The notes: generated from the letters alone by a model not told the origin. Positions 16,469 to 25,100 are shown, counted from the first letter of the stretch. The stretch: DNA of 64,000 nt from Niveispirillum sp. (GCF_017996735.1 NZ_JAGOGJ010000002.1:1-64000), one strand, 5' to 3'. Numbers and translations: made by a program.

Positions 16469-16919
16469 CCTGCGCCAGCAGGGCGCGCGCACCGGCCTCC
16501 ACCATGTCCAGCACCTCCACAAACCCCTCGGCCCCGCCATAATAGGGGTCGGGCACGTCGCGGCCGCGCCAGGGGGCGGGGGCGAAGTCGCTGAACAGGG
16601 CCAGCCGCGCCGCCGAGCCCGGTGGCGCCAGACGGCGCATGATCTCCAGATGACCGCGATCCATGGCCAGGATCAGGTCGAACCGCTCGAAATCCGCAAC
16701 CACCAGCTTGCGCGCCCGTAAACGCGACAGGTCGTATCCACGGGTGCGGGCGGCGCGGACGGTGCGCGGGTCCGGCCCGTCCCCGATATGGTATCCATGG
16801 GTCCCCGCACTATCGACCAGCACATCCAGGCCGGCATCTTCCACCAGCTTGCGGAAAACCCCATCGGCGGTGGGGGAGCGACAGATATTGCCGGTACAGA
16901 CGAACAGCACGGAGCGCAT
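16455..16919 (-). CDS. low-molecular-weight protein tyrosine phosphatase
   Basis: 154 residues, family length. The P-loop is at the N-terminus: VLFVCTGNICRSP (Cys near residue 8, Arg near residue 14). The general acid Asp lies in the C-terminal DVPDPYYGG motif (near residue 121). DSAGTHGYHIGDGPDPR is the usual middle signature. Enzymes of this type remove phosphate from tyrosine, often on Wzc-type kinases controlling exopolysaccharide; no such kinase is in the window, so the partner is unknown. Divergent from the sirtuin gene with 130 bases between. Confidence 0.93.
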   Translation of the reverse strand: MRSVLFVCTGNICRSPTADGVFRKLVEDAGLDVLVDSAGTHGYHIGDGPDPRTVRAARTRGYDLSRLRARKLVVADFERFDLILAMDRGHLEIMRRLAPPGSAARLALFSDFAPAPWRGRDVPDPYYGGAEGFVEVLDMVEAGARALLAQVTTI

Positions 16920-17049
16920 GGCGGTATGGGACGGTTGGTTGCAGGATCGATGAAGATTTCATAGCAGGACGGGACCCCCTTGTCCCCTGCCCCGACCCCA
17001 TGCCACCCTGCGGCCCGGCTCTCCCACCTTTCCGCCGTCGGGTTCCCCC

Positions 17050-17796
17050 ATGGTTGATGCGCATCTGAAACGCCTTTTGCAGGGATTACGGCCCGATGCC
17101 GGCCTGGTCGTGCTGACCGGCGCCGGGATCAGCCGGGAATCGGGGCTGCACACGTTCCGCGACGCCGACGGCATCTGGGCTCAGGTCCGGCTGGAGGAGG
17201 TGGCGACGCCCCAGGCCTTTGCCCGCGACCCTGCGCGGGTCCAGGGTTTCTACAATGCCCGGCGCCGCGCCGTGCTGGACCCGTCGGTTGGCCCCAACGC
17301 GGCGCATGACGCCCTGGTGCGGCTGGAAAACGGCTGGCGCGGTCCCTTTCTTCTGGTCACGCAGAATGTCGATGACCTGCATGACCGGGCGGGATCATCC
17401 CGATTGCTGCCCATGCATGGCGCGTTGCTGAAGATCCGCTGCACCGCCTGCGACCGCATCACCCGCTTCACGGGCGATCTGGAAACGGGCGCGACCTGTC
17501 CCGATTGCGGCGCGGGGGGAAGCCTGCGGCCGCATATCGTCTGGTTCGGGGAAATGCCGTTATTCATGGAAGAGATCGGGGAGGCCCTGGCCGATGCCGG
17601 CCTGTTCATCGCCATCGGCACCTCGGGCACCGTCTACCCCGCCGCGGGCTTCGCGGCCGAGGCGCGGGCTCATGGGGCCATCACCCTGGAAATCAATATG
17701 GAGGAAACGGGTGGGCGGTTCGATGGCGGGCTTTATGGTCCTGCCACCCACACCGTCCCCGCCCTGGTCGATTTTCTGCTGAAGGAGGTCCGATGA
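17050..17796 (+). CDS. cobB: sirtuin NAD-dependent protein deacylase
   Basis: 248 residues. NAD-binding motifs are GAGISRESG (near residue 25) and TQNVDDLHDRAG (near 105); the catalytic His is in LPMHGALL; the zinc site is CTAC and CPDC. The segment FYNARRRAV contains the Tyr-x-x-Arg pair that in CobB and SIRT5 favours succinyl or malonyl lysine, so desuccinylase activity is likely. It acts in the cytoplasm on acylated metabolic enzymes. The GNAT gene downstream overlaps by four bases (ATGA), so the two products are made together. Confidence 0.93.
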   Translation: MVDAHLKRLLQGLRPDAGLVVLTGAGISRESGLHTFRDADGIWAQVRLEEVATPQAFARDPARVQGFYNARRRAVLDPSVGPNAAHDALVRLENGWRGPFLLVTQNVDDLHDRAGSSRLLPMHGALLKIRCTACDRITRFTGDLETGATCPDCGAGGSLRPHIVWFGEMPLFMEEIGEALADAGLFIAIGTSGTVYPAAGFAAEARAHGAITLEINMEETGGRFDGGLYGPATHTVPALVDFLLKEVR

Positions 17797-18254
17797 ACAA
17801 CATCACCGTTATACCGTCCGATCCGACGGCGCCCGACGCCCGCGCCCTGATCGCCGCCCTGGACCATTATCTGGGGCAATTATACCAGCCGGAGGATAAC
17901 CACCTGCTGGACCCCGAACAGCTCAAGGCACCGGACATCCGGTTCCTGCTGGCCCGCCGCGATGGCCGGGCCGTCGGCTGCGGCGCCCTGCGCATCGACC
18001 CGTCGGGCTATGGGGAGATCAAGCGCATGTATGTCGACCCCATCCATCGCGGGCGCGGCATCGCCAGTTCCATCATGGCCGGGCTGGAACAGCAGGCCCG
18101 CGCCGAGGGGTTGGGACTGCTGAAGCTGGAAACCGGCACTCTCCAGCGCGAGGCGGTGGGGCTTTACCGCCGGCTGGGCTTCACCGATTGCGGTGCCTTC
18201 GGGGATTATCCCTGCGGCGGCGATGCCAGCATTTTTATGGAGAAAAAGCTTTGA
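17793..18254 (+). CDS. GNAT-family N-acetyltransferase
   Basis: 153 residues. The acetyl-CoA binding motif is RMYVDPIHRGRGIASSIM (motif A, R/Q-x-x-G-x-A, about residues 68-86), preceded by the strand GCGALRID and followed by LLKLETGTLQREAVGLYRRLGF (motif B). Start ATG 17793 lies inside the stop of the sirtuin gene and is preceded by AAGGAGG at 17782-17788, a strong site. The substrate is not known; coupling to a deacylase raises the possibility that it acylates protein lysines, but a small-molecule substrate is just as possible from sequence. Length and motifs are normal. Confidence 0.88.
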   Translation: MNNITVIPSDPTAPDARALIAALDHYLGQLYQPEDNHLLDPEQLKAPDIRFLLARRDGRAVGCGALRIDPSGYGEIKRMYVDPIHRGRGIASSIMAGLEQQARAEGLGLLKLETGTLQREAVGLYRRLGFTDCGAFGDYPCGGDASIFMEKKL

Positions 18255-18305
18255 TCCCGACGCCCCTTCCCACCCGCCTTCGACTGGTCCATAGTGCGGT
18301 CAAAA

Positions 18306-18321
18306 TTGACAGCGCTATCAA
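18306..18321. promoter_or_regulatory. LacI-type operator upstream of the DUF1080 gene
   Basis: TTGACAGCGCTATCAA is palindromic with one mismatched pair around a central GC, the classic form of LacI/GalR-family sites in carbohydrate genes. It lies 17 bases before the ATG at 18338, in a position to block transcription or elongation. The regulator is unknown; the LacI gene at 61960-63012 is too far to assume. Confidence 0.5.
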
Positions 18322-18337
18322 TAATGGGAGGGACAGC

Positions 18338-19294
18338 ATGAAGGACAGGACGCGGCGGGTGGGTCTGGGGCTGGCGACGGCTTTGCTGTTGTTGATGACG
18401 GGCGGTATGGACGCTGGTGCCGCAGAGCCGGACCCGAAGCTGGAAGCCATTCTGGCCGGTGACCCGGACTACCGGCCACAGCGCCTGGTGCTGACCGATA
18501 TTCCCGCCGCCACCGGGCCGGCCGTCCATCTGCTGAACGGCCGCGACCTGTCGGACTGGGATATCTGGCTGGGCTATCCGGACCCTGCCGTCACCTATAT
18601 CAACAAGACGGCCAAGCCCATTGGGGCGCGGCCCGGCGGCGACCCGATGTTCACCCTGGTGACGCTGGAAGGGGAGCCGACCCTGCGCGTGGATGGCACC
18701 ACCTGGGGTTCCATCGTCCATCGCGGCAGCTTCAGTGACTATCACCTGCGGCTGGAATTCAAATGGAGCGGCAAGCGCCATGCGCCGCGCCTGGACCTGC
18801 CGGAAAATAACGGCCTGCTCTACCATTCCTTCGTCACGCCGGGCACGGTCTACGGCACCTGGATGCCATCGGTGGAGTTCGAGATCATGCGGGGATCGAC
18901 CGGCATGGTGGTGCCCGTCGGCACCATGGTGAAGCCGGTGACCGACGCCGCGCGCGACCGTTCCCTGATCGACCCGCAGCGCCGCTTCATGGTCGGCGGC
19001 CGTCCCGTCACGGTGGAGGCCCCGGCCTGGAATGTCGAGGCCGCCACCGATGCCGAACGGCCGGTTGGTGAATGGAACGTGCTGGACCTCTATGTCCTGG
19101 GGGACAGGTCCATCCATGTCGTGAACGGGGTTCCGGTCATGGAACTGCGCGACCTGTCCATCCTGCAGGCGGACGGTTCACGCACGCCCCTGACACGCGG
19201 CCATATCCAGTTCCAATCGGAAGGGGCAGAAACCTTTTTCCGCCGCATCACGCTGGAACCCATCACAAGGCTTCCGAAAATCAGCGCGCAATAA
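18338..19294 (+). CDS. DUF1080 (3-keto-disaccharide hydrolase-type) exported protein
   Basis: 318 residues. A signal peptide spans about residues 1-29 (LGLATALLLLMTGGMDAGA then AEP). The mature protein has the DUF1080 fold: an N-terminal VHLLNGRDLSDWDIW (the conserved F/L-N-G-x-D-L-x-x-W), FSDYHLRLEFKWSG, a central NNGLLYH, and a C-terminal FQSEGAETFFRRI. The family includes enzymes that hydrolyse 3-keto-glycosides and other glycans. The start is ATG 18338 with GGGAGGGA a few bases upstream. A LacI-type operator precedes it, pointing to sugar control. It stands alone, with a repeat array downstream. Confidence 0.85.
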   Translation: MKDRTRRVGLGLATALLLLMTGGMDAGAAEPDPKLEAILAGDPDYRPQRLVLTDIPAATGPAVHLLNGRDLSDWDIWLGYPDPAVTYINKTAKPIGARPGGDPMFTLVTLEGEPTLRVDGTTWGSIVHRGSFSDYHLRLEFKWSGKRHAPRLDLPENNGLLYHSFVTPGTVYGTWMPSVEFEIMRGSTGMVVPVGTMVKPVTDAARDRSLIDPQRRFMVGGRPVTVEAPAWNVEAATDAERPVGEWNVLDLYVLGDRSIHVVNGVPVMELRDLSILQADGSRTPLTRGHIQFQSEGAETFFRRITLEPITRLPKISAQ

Positions 19295-19312
19295 TACCGG
19301 CGGACGCAGCAT

Positions 19313-19505
19313 TACCATCGGTCAAGAATTTGACCGATGGTATCATACCAATCTGCCGAGGATTTGACCCTTGGCAGATTGGAGGCCGGCGACTGCCGGC
19401 CCGGCACCGCGTGGTGCCGTAAGCCAAGCCGCCGGATGGCGGCGCCGGGCGTCTGAGGCAACACGCAATCTTCCTGGATCGGTCGCGATCAAGGAAGATT
19501 GGCAT
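19313..19505. repeat. palindromic intergenic repeat element, copy B
   Basis: A chain of hairpins: perfect 13-bp arms at 19313-19325 and 19330-19342 (pattern TACCANNGGTCAA, four bases, complement, as in copy A); 10-bp arms at 19348-19357 and 19373-19382; GC-rich hairpins at 19383-19418; a 28-base block (19419-19446) repeated in inverse orientation at 61114-61141; and 9-bp arms at 19466-19474 and 19493-19501. A further GCCGGC hairpin continues to about 19527. It fills the gap after the DUF1080 gene and may also act as its terminator. Confidence 0.65.
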
Positions 19506-19529
19506 AACAAAGCCGGCTGGAGGCCGGCA

Positions 19530-19964
19530 TCACAGCAAATCCGGCCGATCCGGTCCCGGCAGAGCAATGCGGCCCAGAAAAGCCTCCAGCCGTTGCCACA
19601 GCACGCTGATCTGCTGGGCCGAGCGCGCGTCGAAATGCCGGAGCATCTGCATCGTCGCATCATCCAGCCGCGGATAGGCCATCAGTAACCCGTCCGCCTC
19701 CCCCGCCGGCGCGCGGGCATAAAGGCGGAACTGCAAGGCATTGATCACGAAGAAGGCCAGCAGCGCCACGAATCCGGCCTTGTCCTCCAGAAAGAATGTC
19801 GGGCATTCGACATAGGCCGCGTCGGGCACCATACCGGTCCAGGTCGCCTCCGGGACCACCAGACAATTGACCGGCAGTTCACACGCGGCAAGGCCCCGCG
19901 AGAGATCCCGCGGGGCCGCCTGTATGCGCCAGATGAGGCCGGAGCCGCCCTGTGCCGGGATCAT
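19530..19964 (-). CDS. hypothetical protein at the end of the type I secretion operon
   Basis: 144 residues, no family recognised. The N-terminal half is moderately hydrophobic with several Cys-containing strands (AACELPVNCLVV), the centre has a hydrophobic helix (FVALLAFFVINALQFRLYA, about residues 64-83) that is not clearly transmembrane, and the C-terminal part is helical. It starts 17 bases after the adaptor gene on the same strand, so it is almost surely cotranscribed with the secretion genes and probably assists that system or its cargo. Confidence 0.6.
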   Translation of the reverse strand: MIPAQGGSGLIWRIQAAPRDLSRGLAACELPVNCLVVPEATWTGMVPDAAYVECPTFFLEDKAGFVALLAFFVINALQFRLYARAPAGEADGLLMAYPRLDDATMQMLRHFDARSAQQISVLWQRLEAFLGRIALPGPDRPDLL

Positions 19965-19981
19965 GCTCCGTCCCTCCCTTG

Positions 19982-21331
19982 TCAGGTTTCCTTGAACGCC
20001 TTGAAGAAGCTGTCGGTCAGCGGACGCATCATATATTCGACGATGCTGCGTTCACCGGCCTTGATCAGCACTTCCGCCGGCATGCCGGAGATCAGCTTCT
20101 GCCCCCCCAGCAACGCCAACTGGTCCTTCGAGACGCGCACACGGGCGATATAGTAGCGCCCGCCCTGCTGGTTGGTGGTGGCGTCAGCCGCCACAGTCTC
20201 CACCGTCCCCGTCAAAACGGGGATATGGCGGGTGGACAGGGAAGAGAAGCGGACTTCCGCTTCCATCCCGACATTGGCCACGTCGATATCCAGCGGCGAC
20301 ACCATCGCTTCGATCAGCAGATCGTCATTGCTGGGCACCAGTTCCATCAGCGGATCGCCGGGACGAACAACACCGCCCACGGTATGGACACGGGAATTGA
20401 CGATGACACCGTCGGTGGTAGCCTTGACGTCACGACGCTGCAAAACGTCGGTGGCGCTGGTCAGCCGATCCTGAAGGTCGAACACACGGGCCTGGGCCTC
20501 GGACAGGCCCTTGGCCACATCCTCCTCAAAGGTCTTGCGGACCTGCAGGATCTGCAATCGCGCTTCGCCGACGGCAACCTTGCTGCGGGCGATCTCCGCC
20601 TCGTAATTGCCCCGGTCGCCATCCAGTTCGGCCCGGCGGCGCTGAAGCTCCAGCAGACGGGTCTTGGAGGCATAGCCCTTTTCGTACAGTTGCTGGAGAC
20701 CTTCCAACTCACCATCGATCAGGGTGATCTGCTGGGTATTGGCCGCAACCTGTGCCGCCAGACCCTTGCTTTGTTCGTCAAGCTGCTTGATCCGCTGCTC
20801 ATAGATGGAAAGCTGACCGCTCAAGGCCTCACGACGGGACTTGAACACTTCCTGTTCCGTCGCACGGATGAAGGAATTACGGCCATTTTCACCCGCCCCC
20901 TGCAGCTCCGTGGGGAAAGTGATGTCTTTCTGCCCGTCACGCTCGGCGATGAAGCGGGCCTCCTGCGCCTTGGCGGTCAGGAACTGACCATACAGGACGT
21001 CGCGCTGCGCCTGGGAGGTGACGCCGTCCAGGCGCAGCAGCGTGTCGCCGGCCTTCACCTCACTGCCATCGCGCACCAGGATTTCGGCGACGATGCCGCC
21101 TTCCAGATGCTGAATCGTCTTGCGGTTGCTGTCGGCGGCCACAAGGCCCGGCGCCACGACGCCCTTGGCGATGGGTGCCAGCACAGACCAGAGAATAAGG
21201 GCGCCAAAGGCCAGGCCGATCAATATAAGGCCCGAGCGGACAACCGGCATCTCATCGGTGGGAACCGCCGGCACATCGGCACCTGCCGGCAGGGCCGGCA
21301 ATGCCTTCTGGGTGGTCAGAAGCTTCATCAT
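19982..21331 (-). CDS. type I secretion membrane fusion protein, HlyD family
   Basis: About 449 residues from ATG 21331 (the frame can be extended two codons to a TTG). One N-terminal membrane helix (about residues 28-48: LILIGLAFGALILWSVLAP), then LVAADSNRKTIQHLEGGIVAEILVRDGSEV, given here as separate parts (RKTIQHLEGGIV is the hallmark of PrtE/HlyD adaptors), a long coiled-coil hairpin (about 100-280) and a beta-barrel ending in MMRPLTDSFFKAFKE. It links the ABC subunit with a TolC-type channel to carry substrates straight out of the cell. The ABC gene lies 38 bases upstream on the same strand. The channel gene is not in the window. Confidence 0.92.
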   Translation of the reverse strand: MMKLLTTQKALPALPAGADVPAVPTDEMPVVRSGLILIGLAFGALILWSVLAPIAKGVVAPGLVAADSNRKTIQHLEGGIVAEILVRDGSEVKAGDTLLRLDGVTSQAQRDVLYGQFLTAKAQEARFIAERDGQKDITFPTELQGAGENGRNSFIRATEQEVFKSRREALSGQLSIYEQRIKQLDEQSKGLAAQVAANTQQITLIDGELEGLQQLYEKGYASKTRLLELQRRRAELDGDRGNYEAEIARSKVAVGEARLQILQVRKTFEEDVAKGLSEAQARVFDLQDRLTSATDVLQRRDVKATTDGVIVNSRVHTVGGVVRPGDPLMELVPSNDDLLIEAMVSPLDIDVANVGMEAEVRFSSLSTRHIPVLTGTVETVAADATTNQQGGRYYIARVRVSKDQLALLGGQKLISGMPAEVLIKAGERSIVEYMMRPLTDSFFKAFKET

Positions 21332-21369
21332 TTTCAAAAACTTTCAACGATGGTCGACCAGCGGTGCCG

Positions 21370-23136
21370 TCAGGCGCCCGCACCGGCGGGAGAGGCGATC
21401 TGCCCCGGGGGCTGCTGAGGCTGCACCTGCGGCTGTGCCACGGGGCGGGTCAGGCGGGTCAGCACTTCCTGCTTGGGCCCGAACATCTCCACCAGCCCGT
21501 CACGCAGAACCAGGATCTTGTCGACATGGTTCATGATGCTGGGACGGTGGGAGATGAGGACGACCGTGGCCTTGCGTTCGCGCAGCTTGGCCAGCCCCTG
21601 GACAAGGGCGGCCTCGCCCTCGCTGTCCAGGTTGGAGTTCGGTTCGTCCAGAACCAGGAAACGCGGATCGCCATAGACGGCCCGGGCCAGACCCAGACGC
21701 TGGCGCTGACCACCGGACAGCGCAATGCCACCCGGACCGATCAGCGTGTCATAGCCGTTGGGCAGGCGCAGGATCATCTCATGCACCCCGGCCAACTGGC
21801 CGGCCTCGACCACCTTCACCGGATCAACATCGCCGAAACGGGCGATGTTTTCCTTGATGGTGCCGTCGAAAATTTCAACATCCTGGGGCAGATACCCGAT
21901 ATGGGGGCCCAGTTGTTCATGGTTCCAGGCAAAGACATCGGCACCGTCCAGACGGACCGAGCCGCTATGCGCCGACCAGACACCGACCATGAGACGGGCC
22001 AGGGTGGACTTGCCGGCGGCGCTGGGGCCGACAATGGCCAGCGACTCGCCGGCGGCAAGGCCGAAGCTGACGCCCTTGATGGTCGGCGTGCTGCCACCCG
22101 GCGGCACCGCCACCACACGTTCCACCGCCAGATTGCCCTGCGGCGGCGGCAGTTCCATGGTTTCCTTGTCGGTATCGAACGCCCGCAGCAGTTCGTTCAG
22201 GCGGGTATAGGCACCACGCGCATTGACGAACATCTTCCAGGAGCCAATGGCCTGTTCCACCGGGGCCAGACCACGGCCCATGATGATGGAGGACGCGATC
22301 ATGACACCGGGCGTGATCTCATTCTCCAGCGCCAGATAGGCGCCCATGCCCAGGATGGCCGACTGCACCGCCAGACGCGTGAACTTGGTCATCGCGCTGA
22401 TGAAGCCGGCATTGTCGCTGGCCACGGCCTGCAACAGCATGGCCCGGTCCTGGCTGGACCGCCAGCGGCGACGGATGCCGGGCAACATGCCCATGGCCGC
22501 CAGCACTTCGCTGTTCTTCAGGCTGGCCTCGGCAAAGGCCGTGGCCCGCAATGCATGGCCATTGGCTTCCGACAGCGGCTTCTTCGTCACCACTTCCGTG
22601 GCATAGGCCAGCGCGAACAGGATCACCGCACCGCCCAGGGCCACCAGGCCCAGCAGCGGGTGCATCAGGCAGACGATGCCGATGAAGATCGGCGCCCAGG
22701 GGGCGTCGAAAAAGGCGAACGGCCCCTGCGAAGTGATGAACTGCCGCACATTGTCCAGGTCGCGCAGCGACTGGCTGCGGTTGGCCGCCGGCATGCGCAG
22801 GTTCAGGGCAAAGATCGCGTCGAAAACGCGCGAGCCCAGTTCCTGCTCCATCTTGCCGCTGACACGGACCAGCACGCGTGACCGGATGACCTCCAGCAAC
22901 GCCATGACCAACATCATCACACCGATGATGACGCTGAGATAAAGCAAGGTGGATTCGCTACGCGCCGTCAGCACGCGGTCATAGACCTGCAACATGTAGA
23001 TGGGCGAGGTCAGCATCAGCAGATTAACGAAGAAGCTGAACACCCCGACAAAGGCAAAAGCCCGGGCGGACTTCTGTAACGCCTGCCGCAGCGGAGATGC
23101 AGCGCCTGCGGGGCGGTTGGAACCGACAAATCTCAT
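21370..23136 (-). CDS. type I secretion ABC transporter, PrtD type
   Basis: 588 residues from ATG 23136; the frame opens upstream at 23211 but ATG 23136 gives the usual PrtD-like N-terminus. Membrane domain: about six helices between residues 20 and 300, with SPIYMLQVYDRVL, the conserved PrtD motif. Nucleotide-binding domain: Walker A GPSAAGKST, Q-loop YLPQDVEIF, signature LSGGQRQR, Walker B FLVLDEPNSNLD, His switch VLISHR. No N-terminal C39 peptidase or C39-like domain, so the substrate signal should be C-terminal and uncleaved, as for RTX proteins and S-layer proteins. The C-terminal tail is Gln/Pro rich. A perfect palindrome CCTTATATAAGG lies at 23148-23159, 12 bases upstream of the start. 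Confidence 0.95.
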   Translation of the reverse strand: MRFVGSNRPAGAASPLRQALQKSARAFAFVGVFSFFVNLLMLTSPIYMLQVYDRVLTARSESTLLYLSVIIGVMMLVMALLEVIRSRVLVRVSGKMEQELGSRVFDAIFALNLRMPAANRSQSLRDLDNVRQFITSQGPFAFFDAPWAPIFIGIVCLMHPLLGLVALGGAVILFALAYATEVVTKKPLSEANGHALRATAFAEASLKNSEVLAAMGMLPGIRRRWRSSQDRAMLLQAVASDNAGFISAMTKFTRLAVQSAILGMGAYLALENEITPGVMIASSIIMGRGLAPVEQAIGSWKMFVNARGAYTRLNELLRAFDTDKETMELPPPQGNLAVERVVAVPPGGSTPTIKGVSFGLAAGESLAIVGPSAAGKSTLARLMVGVWSAHSGSVRLDGADVFAWNHEQLGPHIGYLPQDVEIFDGTIKENIARFGDVDPVKVVEAGQLAGVHEMILRLPNGYDTLIGPGGIALSGGQRQRLGLARAVYGDPRFLVLDEPNSNLDSEGEAALVQGLAKLRERKATVVLISHRPSIMNHVDKILVLRDGLVEMFGPKQEVLTRLTRPVAQPQVQPQQPPGQIASPAGAGA

Positions 23137-23298
23137 AGCACTGTCTGCCTTATATAAGGGGTGCCTGCACGAGGCCACCCGCTCAATCGCGCCGGCATTG
23201 TATCCGCGCATGTACTGCAGGGCAACATCAGTAAGTCGCTGATGTCACAATGGCGCCCCTCGCGCTGCGCATCGGAACAATTGCCGAGATGCGTCAGA

Positions 23299-23859
23299 TC
23301 AACTGAGCCGCGCCCCTTCGGGCATCACAAACTGCGACCGGCGGTCCATCCAGGCCAGTTCCTTTATATCCCATTGGGCGAAAACGGATATGTCGCGCAG
23401 GATGGACAGGAACTGGTGGGACTTTTCACGCGGCAGCTCGATCTGTGCGCGGATGCCGGCGGTGTCGTGGAAGTGCAATCGCATATTGCCCTTCTCCACC
23501 GTGACATCGACCTTGGACAATAATTCGGCAGGAGCAGCAGTTTGCCGCACCCCGTCCGGACCTGCGGTGGGCGCGGGGGTGGACAGACCGCCCGGATGGA
23601 CCGACCCTTCACTGCGCTGCCATCCTGCCGCGGCTTCCATATGTTCGAACAGCAGCACATCGGTGCGGTTTTCCCCCGGCGCCGCCACCACCTCGCGGCT
23701 GGACCGCATCAGCAATTCGACCATGGCGGCCATGACGGCACGGGTCATCCGCCGCGTTATGTGCAGTTCAGTACTCTCGCTGTCCGACCGCAGGGTCAGT
23801 GCCAGCCGATCCTCCTCCGGAATGAAGCGGACATCGATCGCCGTTGCCAGCATTGTCAT
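23299..23859 (-). CDS. hypothetical protein between glycosyltransferase and secretion genes
   Basis: 186 residues, no family recognised. Two conserved-looking parts, an N-terminal region with FIPEEDRLALTLRS and a helix HITRRMTRAVMAAMVELL, and a C-terminal region (VTVEKGNMRLHFHDTAGIRAQIELPREKSHQFLSIL, here only cited in part) are separated by a disordered Pro/Gly/Ala linker (about residues 85-110). No signal peptide or membrane helix, so it is cytoplasmic. It sits 14 bases after a GT4 gene and 162 bases before the ABC gene on the same strand, so a role in preparing the secreted protein is plausible. Confidence 0.6.
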   Translation of the reverse strand: MTMLATAIDVRFIPEEDRLALTLRSDSESTELHITRRMTRAVMAAMVELLMRSSREVVAAPGENRTDVLLFEHMEAAAGWQRSEGSVHPGGLSTPAPTAGPDGVRQTAAPAELLSKVDVTVEKGNMRLHFHDTAGIRAQIELPREKSHQFLSILRDISVFAQWDIKELAWMDRRSQFVMPEGARLS

Positions 23860-23873
23860 ACCGGTTTCCTCTT

Positions 23874-25100
23874 TCAGACCTTATGGCCCGCAACACGTTC
23901 CACCAGCGCCATCTGACGCGGCAGGCACAGGCGGCGCAGATCATACCGGTCGATAATGGTACGGCGCGCGGCCTCCCGCAATCCGTGATAGTGGTGCGGA
24001 TTGGCCAACACATCGGCAACCCGGTCGGCGAGCCCCTCCCCATCGAAGAAATCGACCAACAGGCCGTTCTTGCCATGCTCGATCACTTCCTCCACCGGCG
24101 GTGTCCGGCTGCCCACCACCAGGGCGCCCATGCTCATCGCCTCCAGCATGGACCAGCTCAACACAAACGGATAGGTCAGATAGATATGGGCGGCGCTGAG
24201 CCGCAGGATGCCGACAAATGTCTGATAGGGAAGATTGCCCAGGAAAAAGACCCGGGACATATCGACACGATCCTTCACCTCGTCCAGGAAGATGTTCTTC
24301 CAGGTCTGCCCCTCCGGGGCCGCCGCCCCATAGGATACGCCATCGCCCCCCACGAGCAGGAAAATGGCGTTCGGCCGCAGGGCTTGCATGCGCGGCAGGG
24401 CCCGCATGAAAATATGGTAACCGCGATAGGGTTCCAGGTTCCGGTTGACGAAGGTGACGATCTCCATCCCCGACGTCAGCGTGATCTTGTCGGGCCCGAA
24501 ATCGCCGATTTGGGCCGACGCCGGCGTCAGCAGGTCGGTATCGACCCCGTCATGGATCACCTCGATGCGGGGCTGATACAGGGCCGGAAAGGACGAGCGC
24601 TGCCACTGGGTGGGGCTGTACGCGTCATCCATGACTTCCAGGTTCAGTAACCCGTTGGCATTCTTGACGCGAACACGTGCCAGACTGCGCCAGTCATCCT
24701 TCTTGAATTCAGGATCGAACCCGACATCAGCGCCAGTCGGGCTATAGTAGAATTCAAGAAAGTGCAGTTGCGGAACCTTGGGCCATATTTCCTTCAGGAA
24801 CAGCATCTCCCCCCAACCCGGATGCCCGACGATGAGATCGGGCTGAAACCCCTCCCCCCGCATGCGAAGGGCGGCGCTTGCGCAGGCTTCGCCGCGGATC
24901 AGCTTCGTCTCAAAATCTCCGGCCCAGGGATGGATATTGGCGGAGGATGTCCGGGAGACGGGGTAATTATATACCTTCACGCCGCCAAGCGGCCCGCCCT
25001 TGATGGCAAAGGCACGCACCTGATGGCCCTGGGCGGCGAGCGCGGCCGCCAGATGCTTGAATTGTCCGGGAAAATTCTGGTGGACGAATAAAATGTTCAT
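23874..25100 (-). CDS. glycosyltransferase family 4
   Basis: 408 residues, GT-B fold. The N-terminal domain begins MNILFVHQNFPGQFKHLA, which many GT4 enzymes share, and the C-terminal domain holds the nucleotide-sugar site: VTFVNRNLEPYRGYHIFMRAL, then MLEAMSMGALVVGSRTPPV with the EX7E motif (the second Glu in VEEVIEHG). It is a cytoplasmic retaining transferase adding a sugar to a lipid, glycan or protein. Its ATG overlaps the stop of the upstream GT4 by four bases. The presence of two GT4 genes between the giant RTX gene and its probable exporter suggests glycosylation of that protein or of its surface anchor. Confidence 0.9.
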   Translation of the reverse strand: MNILFVHQNFPGQFKHLAAALAAQGHQVRAFAIKGGPLGGVKVYNYPVSRTSSANIHPWAGDFETKLIRGEACASAALRMRGEGFQPDLIVGHPGWGEMLFLKEIWPKVPQLHFLEFYYSPTGADVGFDPEFKKDDWRSLARVRVKNANGLLNLEVMDDAYSPTQWQRSSFPALYQPRIEVIHDGVDTDLLTPASAQIGDFGPDKITLTSGMEIVTFVNRNLEPYRGYHIFMRALPRMQALRPNAIFLLVGGDGVSYGAAAPEGQTWKNIFLDEVKDRVDMSRVFFLGNLPYQTFVGILRLSAAHIYLTYPFVLSWSMLEAMSMGALVVGSRTPPVEEVIEHGKNGLLVDFFDGEGLADRVADVLANPHHYHGLREAARRTIIDRYDLRRLCLPRQMALVERVAGHKV

